Assembly: GCA_937934385.1 (NCBI GenBank)
Contig: CALGZV010000023.1
Coordinates: forward strand, 1 to 6,298
Source of the DNA: an uncultured Clostridia bacterium
GTDB lineage: Bacteria; Bacillota; Clostridia; Oscillospirales; CAG-272
Length of the DNA: 6,298 nucleotides
Direction: 5' to 3'
This document shows positions 1 through 6,259 of this stretch, piece after piece (positions within the stretch are counted from its first letter, which is position 1; each line of letters starts with the position of its first letter). The position numbers and the translations under genes are program-made. The notes under the pieces were generated by a model. That model ran no database searches and was not told the DNA's origin. It was given only the letters and a program-made list of their open reading frames with translations.

Positions 1-1879
1 ATGTTACTTGTGCCCCGCCGTCACCAACTCCAGGCAGACCGTAAACTTCAAGGTGCTCTGACGTTCCACCCCAGGAATCGTAACCAATGTTGTTTACTAA
101 TCCACTTACAGTTTTTTCACATTTTATAGAAATAGCCTTCGTGCCAATTGTGATACCATCTACTAGTACTGCAACTTCTAGATTTATATATCCTTCACTT
201 GAACCGGCTGTAATACTTAAATCTCCGAATTGTGAGCAAGTTGCTGTACCACCTGAAACACTTACTAATGAGTAAGAAATATTCTGCTGGTTTGCTCCGT
301 GTGTATCAACAGTTGCCGAAATTGAATATGTTGCAGAGCTGCCTGGATTTAAAACTGTACCATCTGCTGGAAGACCATTCCAAGCGCTGACTGTAAATGT
401 AGATGCATCACCAATCTCAAGAACCTTGGCTTTTAATTCGCTCATTTTCTCTTCTATTTCACCGGAAAGAAGTTTGTTTATATTAGTCGCATAACTGTCA
501 CCAAAAATTTCTTTTACAGCGTTTGCTAAAGATGTGCTTTTTGAAGAAACTGCTTTGCAATATGAAATGGCTGCTTCTTTAATCTTTGATGCATCCTTAT
601 TTTCTTTAGCAGAAGCAACTAATGCATCGTACATTGTATTCATGTCTTCCAATGGCATATCACCAAATCCGTTAGGATAAAATTCTGCTAGATTTGATTT
701 AGCCTGTTCAACGACCCAATCAATAAGTTTTTGAGTATCTAATTCGCCAGCCGTATCAAAGTCACCGTTTTGAGCCTTAGTTTTTGCTTCAGCTAATAAT
801 TTATCATAAGCTTCAAGTTCTCCAGGCATAATACTGTTGAGTCTTTCTGCAAAAGATTCACTGATTGCACTAGCTAAAGCTGATTTTAACTCTTCACTTC
901 CAAAAATGTCTTCAGTTGCAATTGCTTTAACTACGCCTTTATAAGCTTCAGAAGCTTCAAAAGCACCTATTGCATTGCTGTTTACTTCTTCAAAGTCACC
1001 GAATTTTAGTGTGCCAAGATAAGTATTCATAGCTTCTTCATATAAATCTTTGTGGGTTTCATAATCATCTAAAGCTTGAACATTCTGTTGCAGCTTAGTT
1101 TTGATTACAGCTTTTTGCAAGTCATTAAGAGGGCTGTTAGCTGTTGGTGTATATCCGTAATCCCCCATATCTATAGAGCTTTCATCTCCCAGACCGGCAG
1201 TTGCAACATAAGCGTCAATTATGCCCTGTACTGTCTGCTCGATAGTTTCTGCATCACCGCCTTCGGTCATGCTTTGGATATATGAATTTATCATGCCTTG
1301 AAGTGTCTGGTCAGAGCCATATGTATAACCATATTCTTTGTTTACATCACCCATGATTTCTGCAAGATATTCATTTGCACAGTAATCTGCAGTTGCTTTT
1401 GCTTCAATCAGAGGAGCTTGTTCTGCAAGATAAGCTGGTAAATCTTCAGGAGTGCCCCCATTTTTTATGTATGGTTCAATAAGTGCACCTAAGCCTTCTG
1501 ATACTGACTTTTTCCAGTTTGCACCATCACCGACTACGCTCGGAGCAGTAAGCTGAGATGTAAATTCGTTAAGAATTTCATACATTTCTATTCTATCTTC
1601 CATTGCAGCAAGCTCTTTTTTATCAAGCGCGTTTTTATTCTTAAGTTTTGTTCCGCTTACTTTGCCGCTTTGATTTGTATCAATAGTTTTCCAGAAGCTG
1701 TTAATAAGGTCATTTTTTGCTGAGTCACTTGATTCTTCACCGTTCCACTCAAAGTTTTCTTCCATAAAATCTCTAAATTCAGATTTTATGACGGCTCCAT
1801 CTCCGTTCTTGTCAGCTTCGTTGACCCAATCTCCTTGTTTAGCAAGAAATGCGTATACTCTTGAAATATCTGTTGACAT
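1..1879 (-). CDS. Large EF-hand protein with helical repeats and Ig-like region, C-terminus cut off
   Basis: The frame is open from ATG 1879 to the left edge: 626 codons, no stop, C-terminus outside the window. The start follows AAAAGGAG with six bases between. There is no signal peptide or membrane segment. Residues 23-34 form a canonical EF-hand loop (DKNGDGAVIKSE, with D23, N25, D27 and E34). Residues 67-78 form a second loop (DTNQSGKVSGTK) with K78 where an acidic residue is expected. Residues 85-485 look almost wholly helical, acidic and Ala/Glu-rich, with a near-repeat at 191-204 and 215-228. Residues 490-590 switch to short alternating beta-like stretches rich in Ser, Thr, Val and Gly, resembling an Ig-like or similar sandwich domain, with cysteines C548 and C587. 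The EF-hands imply calcium binding. I do not recognise the family. It could be an intracellular calcium-responsive protein or a substrate of a C-terminal-signal export system such as type I secretion, but no RTX nonapeptides are visible in the part present. Confidence 0.85.
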   Translation of the reverse strand, partial: MSTDISRVYAFLAKQGDWVNEADKNGDGAVIKSEFRDFMEENFEWNGEESSDSAKNDLINSFWKTIDTNQSGKVSGTKLKNKNALDKKELAAMEDRIEMYEILNEFTSQLTAPSVVGDGANWKKSVSEGLGALIEPYIKNGGTPEDLPAYLAEQAPLIEAKATADYCANEYLAEIMGDVNKEYGYTYGSDQTLQGMINSYIQSMTEGGDAETIEQTVQGIIDAYVATAGLGDESSIDMGDYGYTPTANSPLNDLQKAVIKTKLQQNVQALDDYETHKDLYEEAMNTYLGTLKFGDFEEVNSNAIGAFEASEAYKGVVKAIATEDIFGSEELKSALASAISESFAERLNSIMPGELEAYDKLLAEAKTKAQNGDFDTAGELDTQKLIDWVVEQAKSNLAEFYPNGFGDMPLEDMNTMYDALVASAKENKDASKIKEAAISYCKAVSSKSTSLANAVKEIFGDSYATNINKLLSGEIEEKMSELKAKVLEIGDASTFTVSAWNGLPADGTVLNPGSSATYSISATVDTHGANQQNISYSLVSVSGGTATCSQFGDLSITAGSSEGYINLEVAVLVDGITIGTKAISIKCEKTVSGLVNNIGYDSWGGTSEHLEVYGLPGVGDGGAQVT

Positions 1880-1885
1880 TTGCTG

Positions 1886-1890
1886 CTCCT
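1886..1890 (-). promoter_or_regulatory. Ribosome binding site of the EF-hand gene
   Basis: The minus strand reads AGGAG within AAAAGGAGCAGCAA directly before ATG, with a six-base spacer. It fixes the start at 1879. This gene has a strong Shine-Dalgarno sequence, unlike its upstream neighbour at 1976-2899. Confidence 0.75.
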
Positions 1891-1911
1891 TTTACTTTTT
1901 CCCTAAATTCT

Positions 1912-1940
1912 ATATTAGTATTTACGGCATTTTTTATTAA
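1912..1940 (-). promoter_or_regulatory. Weak candidate promoter for the EF-hand gene
   Basis: The 96-base gap 1880-1975 contains no gene or clear terminator. On the minus strand, TTAATA (1935-1940) and TAATAT (1912-1917) are 17 bases apart. Each matches four of six consensus sigma-70 positions. The placement would give a short leader carrying the AGGAG site. The region is very AT-rich, so such matches arise by chance, and co-transcription from the decarboxylase gene is an equally good explanation. Confidence 0.25.
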
Positions 1941-1975
1941 AACTTTAGTGTAAAAGGAAATTTTGTTACAATTCG

Positions 1976-2899
1976 TTACATACTTTTGAAATATTCAATC
2001 GTTTTTTCAAGACCTTCATAAATATCAATTTGAGGAGTCCAGTCAAGTTCTTTTTGTGCGCGGGTAATATCCGGACGACGTTTTACCGGATCGTCAGATG
2101 GCAAAGGTTTATGGACTATTTTGGAGTTAGTTCCTGTTATTTCTATAATCAATTTAGCAAAATCTAGAATAGTTCGTTCAGAAGGGTTGCCAAGATTGAC
2201 CGGTCCTGTAATATCAGATTCCATCATCTTTACAAGCCCGTTGACTAAATCGTCAACATAGCAGAAAGAGCGCGTTTGGGTTCCATCTCCATATATTGTT
2301 ATATCTTCTCCTTTAAGAGCCTGAATTATAAAATTAGAAACTACACGTCCGTCTTTAGAATCCATGTTAGGACCATAGGTATTAAAAATTCTGACAATTT
2401 TTGTGTCGATGTTATACTGGCGATGAAAATCCATCATAAGAGTTTCTGCGCATCTTTTACCCTCATCATAGCAGCTTCTTATTCCAATCGGATTAACATT
2501 TCCCCAGTAAGTTTCAATCTGAGGATGAACCAGAGGATCTCCGTACACTTCGCTTGTTGAAGCTTGAAGGATTTTGGCATTATATTTTTTTGCAAGCTCA
2601 AGCATATTAATAATGCCTAATACTGATGTTTTTAATGTTTTTACAGGGTCGTATTGATAATGCGGAGGGCTTGCAGGACAAGCAAGATTATAAATTTCAT
2701 TAACTTCAGTATCAAATTTATTAATAATATCGTGTTCTGCAAGTTCAAAATTCGGGTTAGCTAGCAATGTTTCGACATTGGTACGCAAACCTGTGAAAAA
2801 ATTGTCAAGGCAAATAACTTGATTGCCTTCATTAAGTAATCTTTTGCATAAATGTGAGCCTATAAATCCGGCACCGCCTGTTACCAATATTCTTTTCAT
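1976..2899 (-). CDS. UDP-glucuronate decarboxylase (UDP-xylose synthase), extended SDR family
   Basis: This 307-residue enzyme decarboxylates UDP-glucuronate to UDP-xylose in the cytoplasm using tightly bound NAD+. It supplies xylose (or, after epimerisation, arabinose) for surface glycans. The Rossmann motif GGAGFIG is at residues 8-14. The family stretch [18 protein letters not shown] is at 74-91, STSEVYGDP at 114-122 with the catalytic Thr/Ser/Glu region, and YDEGK at 144-148 supplies the catalytic Tyr144 and Lys148. GRVVSNFI (184-191), QTRSF with Arg210, VNLGNP (234-239) and RRPDI (274-278) are also typical of the family. The [12 protein letters not shown] and [14 protein letters not shown] stretches separate it from dTDP-glucose 4,6-dehydratase. 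Length is normal for bacterial members. The frame stays open to an ATG at 3010, but that extension runs through the terminator hairpin and lies before the Rossmann strand, so I use ATG 2899. No Shine-Dalgarno is visible. No UDP-glucose dehydrogenase or glycosyltransferase gene is in view. Confidence 0.95.
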   Translation of the reverse strand: MKRILVTGGAGFIGSHLCKRLLNEGNQVICLDNFFTGLRTNVETLLANPNFELAEHDIINKFDTEVNEIYNLACPASPPHYQYDPVKTLKTSVLGIINMLELAKKYNAKILQASTSEVYGDPLVHPQIETYWGNVNPIGIRSCYDEGKRCAETLMMDFHRQYNIDTKIVRIFNTYGPNMDSKDGRVVSNFIIQALKGEDITIYGDGTQTRSFCYVDDLVNGLVKMMESDITGPVNLGNPSERTILDFAKLIIEITGTNSKIVHKPLPSDDPVKRRPDITRAQKELDWTPQIDIYEGLEKTIEYFKSM

Positions 2900-2905
2900 A
2901 CTAAT

Positions 2906-2914
2906 ATGATAGCA
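2906..2914 (-). promoter_or_regulatory. Candidate extended -10 promoter of the decarboxylase gene
   Basis: The minus strand reads TGCTATCAT, which fits the extended -10 form TGnTATAAT with one mismatch. Six bases (ATTAGT) separate it from ATG 2899, so transcription would begin at or next to the start codon and give a leaderless mRNA. This agrees with the absence of a Shine-Dalgarno sequence. I see no good -35 at the usual distance, which extended -10 promoters can tolerate. The AT-rich surroundings reduce confidence. Confidence 0.4.
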
Positions 2915-2959
2915 TGAAATAAATATTAAAATTTTATAAAATTTTTTTATATAAATATA

Positions 2960-2994
2960 GCGGCTGTTTTTTCGTATTGCCGGAAAACAGCCGC
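2960..2994 (-). terminator. Factor-independent terminator of the permease/GldG/DUF4340 operon
   Basis: GCGGCTGTTTT (2960-2970) and AAAACAGCCGC (2984-2994) form a perfect 11-bp inverted repeat around a 13-base loop. On the minus strand the stem is followed by TATATTTATATAA, a T-rich tail. On the plus strand the following bases (ACTGATTTAGTG) are not T-rich, so it works for minus-strand transcription. It lies 64 bases after the stop codon of the DUF4340 gene and before the decarboxylase start, so it separates the two halves of the window transcriptionally. Confidence 0.8.
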
Positions 2995-3005
2995 ACTGAT
3001 TTAGT

Positions 3006-3040
3006 GACACATTCCGTGCGGTAATCGTGAAGAATGCATC
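3006..3040 (-). other. Possible second hairpin in the operon's 3' untranslated region
   Basis: On the minus strand GATGCATTC (3032-3040) can pair with GAATGTGTC (3006-3014) over nine positions, two of them G-U wobbles, around a 17-base loop. In plus-strand RNA the same two positions would be A-C mismatches, so the helix would form only in minus-strand RNA. It lies between the DUF4340 stop codon and the terminator. It could protect the 3' end or be chance. Confidence 0.3.
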
Positions 3041-3058
3041 AATTGAATAGAATTATAT

Positions 3059-4684
3059 TTAGTTTTTCGCCCACGAATCCACGTCTTGGGAATTCATTAC
3101 CTTAACGCAGTCACTAATAGCTTTTTCGACACTGTCGCTCAGCACGTAGAATTCTCCTACACCGTTTATCGTATAGAAGCATCTTCTTGCGGAATAGCGG
3201 TAAAAATCAAAGGTATAGCTGCCGCCGCCCAATGTTTTTACCGTAAAGGAAAGCATATGATTTTCAGTTGATTTTGAATCTGTATAGGATTGCAGCTCAA
3301 TCATAAGCAGACTGCGGTAAAAGCTTTTGAAATTGTAGAGATCAAATTCGTCAAAGGATTTTCCGGTGCTTGCCGGAGTTACCGACAGCGAATCTCCGGA
3401 ACCGGAAAACGAGAAAGTCTCGGTTATTTCGGGCGATTCAAAGTAAAGCTCAGATACGTTTTCTATATTGATGCTGAAAAGTGAGCTGTCAACGAATTGA
3501 AGCAGATTCCAGTCGAGGAAAGAAACATCGTCCGGTTTTACCGCTACAATCGTGTTCCAAAGTGCAGAGTACGCATATCTGTAACCGTCCTCCTGTGTAT
3601 CGCTGAAGAGAACAAAGCTTTCCACATCATTATATGTGTAGTGCATGACCGCTTTCGGTTCGTAAAGTCCGTATTTATCAAGAGTTTCCTTTCCGAAAAG
3701 CGCACGCATGAGTGTAGTTATCTGATCAACGCACAGAAGCTGATATTCGGCTGAATTAACATCTGCTTCGACCTTGCCGTAAGCGCTTACGGCATCAAGC
3801 AGCTCTTTTGTCTGCTCGTCGGCATTCGCTGCTATATCACTCAGCTCGGGACCGAGTTCGACAACGCCCTGACCGGTAAATTCGGTGAATTTCGTCATTA
3901 TGCTGCCGTAGGTTGTCGCGTTCGGTACGAATCCCTCAGGATAAACCATTTTATAGCTCTGCTGAGAAGAAATACTTTCCTGTTTTGCCGATGAATCATC
4001 GTAGCTGTCGATCCATACGACAAATTTACCGTCTTTTACAATATAAAAATTCTTTGCTGTATAATACGTTGTGGAGGACACGGGGTATGTGAGCATCGGA
4101 TGCGCAATTGCGTTTGCCGGAGCGAGAAGCGTGCTTGCAACATCTTTAGCAAGTATGTATACTGCATCTCTGCCGTCGTAGCGGGCGTAATATCCGCCTA
4201 ATGTCGGTATCTGATCTCCGATATATACTTTATGTTCTGCTCCGTCCGTTGATTTTATGACGAACCATGCAGGATTGTTTTCATCGGCGAGACCGAATTC
4301 GGAGAAATCCTCGCAATCGGTGGTAACACGGTCGAGTGAGATAGTGTACCCTGCCGAAATAACAAGCGATGCGAAGCTGTTTACATTATACGGGATGCTT
4401 TCATGATCTTTTATATAGAATTTATCGTCGTCAGCGCGATAGACCGTCCATGTACCGTAGCCGTTATGTACCTCAATAGATGCGAGATTTGTCTGTTCTA
4501 TTCGCTCAAACATCATGATCTGACCGCTTCCGTCAAGGACTTCTCCGCGGAGAAGTTCGGTGTTTCCGTCAGAAGAACCGCCCGCTTTTTTAATAATCGG
4601 GGATATTACCGCAAAATACAGGATCACAAGCAGGGCAAATGCTGCGAGCAGAATGATTGTAAGCTTATTTCTTTTTTTAATCAT
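3059..4684 (-). CDS. DUF4340-type membrane-anchored protein of a GldG-associated ABC transporter operon
   Basis: The 541-residue product has a basic N-terminus (MIKKRNK) and one hydrophobic segment at about 8-29. It is probably a membrane anchor with the remainder outside the cytoplasm. Residues 127-179 match the DUF4340 pattern: EFGL, then FVIKSTDGAEHKVYIGD, a YY pair at 165-166 and AVYIL at 174-178. Related cores recur at about 336-390 (KYGLYEP, FVLFSD, YRYAY) and 478-523 (LSFTVKT, YTFDFYRYS, EFYVLS), so the outer part appears built of repeated modules. The ATG at 4684 overlaps the TGA of the upstream GldG-family gene as ATGA and has AGGAG nine bases upstream. The in-frame ATG at 4765 lies inside that gene and would put 27 non-hydrophobic residues before the anchor, so I reject it. 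Known family members sit beside GldG-like proteins and ABC permeases; their biochemical role is unknown. I infer an accessory part of the same membrane complex. Confidence 0.88.
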   Translation of the reverse strand: MIKKRNKLTIILLAAFALLVILYFAVISPIIKKAGGSSDGNTELLRGEVLDGSGQIMMFERIEQTNLASIEVHNGYGTWTVYRADDDKFYIKDHESIPYNVNSFASLVISAGYTISLDRVTTDCEDFSEFGLADENNPAWFVIKSTDGAEHKVYIGDQIPTLGGYYARYDGRDAVYILAKDVASTLLAPANAIAHPMLTYPVSSTTYYTAKNFYIVKDGKFVVWIDSYDDSSAKQESISSQQSYKMVYPEGFVPNATTYGSIMTKFTEFTGQGVVELGPELSDIAANADEQTKELLDAVSAYGKVEADVNSAEYQLLCVDQITTLMRALFGKETLDKYGLYEPKAVMHYTYNDVESFVLFSDTQEDGYRYAYSALWNTIVAVKPDDVSFLDWNLLQFVDSSLFSINIENVSELYFESPEITETFSFSGSGDSLSVTPASTGKSFDEFDLYNFKSFYRSLLMIELQSYTDSKSTENHMLSFTVKTLGGGSYTFDFYRYSARRCFYTINGVGEFYVLSDSVEKAISDCVKVMNSQDVDSWAKN

Positions 4685-6228
4685 AGATGGCGTCTCCTGA
4701 GATATACGGCAGCGCCGGTGATGATCGTAACTACCGGAAGTACGGTAGTGAGCGCTACCGTCCATGCGTAAGCTTCTGATGACGTGATGCTCAGCTCGTT
4801 GTTGTCAAATATCTTGAATTCGATTCCGTTCGGAACGGTTACTCTGCCCATTGTTTTCATGGCGGAGAACAGGATCTCTGCATTGCCGTATGCGCCGTTT
4901 CCTATATATTTATCAGAGACGAACTGGTTTGTGCCGCAGGCAAGAACGTAATTGCGGTGCGCTTCGTTATCTATATAGCGAAGCTCTGTTGTGAGTGTCA
5001 TGAGATTATGCGTTCCGGTATTTTCGATCTCATCAGTGCCGAATTTGCAGCTGTATGCATCCGGAGATGTTGTGAGAACCGTGGATATATCTCGTGTACC
5101 CTGGTCGATATCGGCGCTTTCTCCGTTGTTATAGGTTATGTTTATAGGCATTGCATATGTTACTATCGTTTTCGGAACGTTTGAAAGCGTTCTCATGCTT
5201 CTTGTGAGTGTCGAGCCGTTTCCTTCCTCGGCGTAGACAGATACAAGAGCCGTTCCGTCGACATTTATACTTTCGGTTTTGTCGTAAACGACCGAATCGC
5301 CGAAGGATATGCCCCATTCTGAGAGAAGCTCGTCAAGGTTGGTAAACGAATTCTTGCTTCTTGCTTCGGGATCCATAAATACCATCATGCTTCCTACATT
5401 ATCAAGAAAGTCATCGATCTTTTTAACCTCGTCGACGTCTGCACCGAAGCCTGCAAAGTCGTACTGGGGAGCATTTATTATAATGAGCTGCGCGTTATCG
5501 TAATCAATATCTTCTCTTGAAAGATCTATCTCGCGAACATCGTATCCGGCGTCGGAAAGAAGTGTCCAAAGCGCCGATGTATCGGTTGTCTCACCGTGGT
5601 CGGTGGTAAAGTATGCGATAGGATTTTTGCCTGTCATCTGAAGGATCGCGGTTGTGATACGGTATTCAGCATTGAGTGCATAAGGCTCCTGCGTGTCGCT
5701 GTCGAGCGTGTAGAAGCTGTCCCGCGTGAGAACACGGTAGTCCCCGTTTACCGTATTAGTTATTATCACGCTGTCGGTTCTTATCTTAGAACCGGCAGTT
5801 GTTCGGTACGCGCTTACTTCGCCAGGATGTGCATTTACGTCAACATATTCGATATCAATAAAGTCAAATTCGCGGGCATAGAGCTGTGCGCTGCGGTGTA
5901 CGAGTCTTGAATAGTAGGACTCGTCGAGCTTATCTTCTGTCATGCAGAAAATAAGTTTTATATGCACATCGTCGCGATCGTTCAGCGGATCTATAAGCTC
6001 ATGTGTTGCGTCTGATATCGAATAAAGTCCCTCGCTTGTCATGTCGATATACCATCCGAGATTTCTTGAAAGCGCTGAGAACATGACGTTTATTACTACT
6101 ATTACGGCTATAAACGCTGCAGTCAGAGCGACGGCGGCTGAGCCGTATTTAAAGCGCTTGCTTGCAAAGAAGCCGTTTTTGTTTGCGGCGCTCTTTTGGG
6201 TGCCGCCTGATTTATTCATTTCAGCCAT
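4681..6228 (-). CDS. GldG-family ABC transporter auxiliary protein
   Basis: The 515-residue protein has a Lys/Ser-rich cytoplasmic start, a membrane helix at about 28-50, a large soluble domain, and a second helix at about 487-509 ending in RRRHL. This two-anchor layout fits the GldG / ABC_transp_aux family of uncharacterised ABC transport systems. Family signs include DMTSEGLYSIS (62-72) just after the first helix, AYFTTDHGE (205-213), QLIIINAPQYD (247-257), and VKKIDDFLDNVGSMMVFMDP (268-287), the usual 'helix, glycine, strand, DP' step. The soluble part presumably lies outside the membrane. GldG in Bacteroidetes is needed for gliding with GldA and GldF. In other phyla the homologues' cargo is unknown, and no gliding function should be assumed here. 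ATG 6228 is chosen because AGGAAG lies nine bases upstream; the ATG three codons later would be too far. It overlaps the DUF4340 gene by four bases and follows the permease stop by 31 bases. Confidence 0.88.
   Translation of the reverse strand: MAEMNKSGGTQKSAANKNGFFASKRFKYGSAAVALTAAFIAVIVVINVMFSALSRNLGWYIDMTSEGLYSISDATHELIDPLNDRDDVHIKLIFCMTEDKLDESYYSRLVHRSAQLYAREFDFIDIEYVDVNAHPGEVSAYRTTAGSKIRTDSVIITNTVNGDYRVLTRDSFYTLDSDTQEPYALNAEYRITTAILQMTGKNPIAYFTTDHGETTDTSALWTLLSDAGYDVREIDLSREDIDYDNAQLIIINAPQYDFAGFGADVDEVKKIDDFLDNVGSMMVFMDPEARSKNSFTNLDELLSEWGISFGDSVVYDKTESINVDGTALVSVYAEEGNGSTLTRSMRTLSNVPKTIVTYAMPINITYNNGESADIDQGTRDISTVLTTSPDAYSCKFGTDEIENTGTHNLMTLTTELRYIDNEAHRNYVLACGTNQFVSDKYIGNGAYGNAEILFSAMKTMGRVTVPNGIEFKIFDNNELSITSSEAYAWTVALTTVLPVVTIITGAAVYLRRRHL
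4694..4698 (-). promoter_or_regulatory. Ribosome binding site of the DUF4340 gene, inside the GldG-family gene
   Basis: AGGAG on the minus strand lies nine bases before ATG 4684, inside the last codons of the upstream gene, whose C-terminus is RRRHL. Together with the ATGA stop/start overlap it decides the start codon and points to translational coupling of the two proteins. Confidence 0.75.
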
Positions 6229-6259
6229 TGTGCAAAACTTCCTTTCTGTTTTCGGATCA

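Noticed and set aside
1..110. RTX calcium-binding repeats in the Gly-rich end of the EF-hand protein
   Set aside because: GYDSWGG and GLPGVGDGG are Gly-rich but do not form GGxGxDxLx nonapeptides; only a few tens of residues are visible.
87..1285. Plus-strand open frames at 87-275 and 1076-1285
   Set aside because: Both are antisense to the continuous 626-codon EF-hand frame and have no family resemblance or ribosome site.
1976..2899. dTDP-glucose 4,6-dehydratase or UDP-glucose 4-epimerase identity
   Set aside because: The [21 protein letters not shown] and [14 protein letters not shown] stretches and GRVVSNFI are those of UDP-glucuronate decarboxylase.
2960..2994. Inverted repeat as an insertion-sequence end or attachment site
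   Set aside because: It is a single compact stem-loop with a T-rich tail just after an operon; no transposase, second end or target duplication is seen.
2900..3010. N-terminal extension of the decarboxylase frame to the ATG at 3010
   Set aside because: The 37 added residues are translated through the terminator hairpin and its AT-rich tail, and they precede the normal [14 protein letters not shown] start of the family.
4685..4765. N-terminal extension of the DUF4340 frame to the ATG at 4765
   Set aside because: It lies inside the GldG-family gene, lacks a good ribosome site and adds 27 polar residues before the anchor; ATG 4684 has AGGAG and an ATGA overlap.
5129..5317. Minus-strand 62-residue frame inside the GldG-family gene
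   Set aside because: It is an out-of-frame shadow of a better-supported gene on the same strand, with a very basic, low-information sequence.
2276..5910. Plus-strand open frames at 2276-2560, 3086-3271, 3290-3484, 3497-3754, 4403-4771, 4957-5184, 5309-5503 and 5596-5910
   Set aside because: All lie opposite well-supported genes, are Cys/Arg/Ile-rich in the way shadow frames are, and show no recognisable domain.
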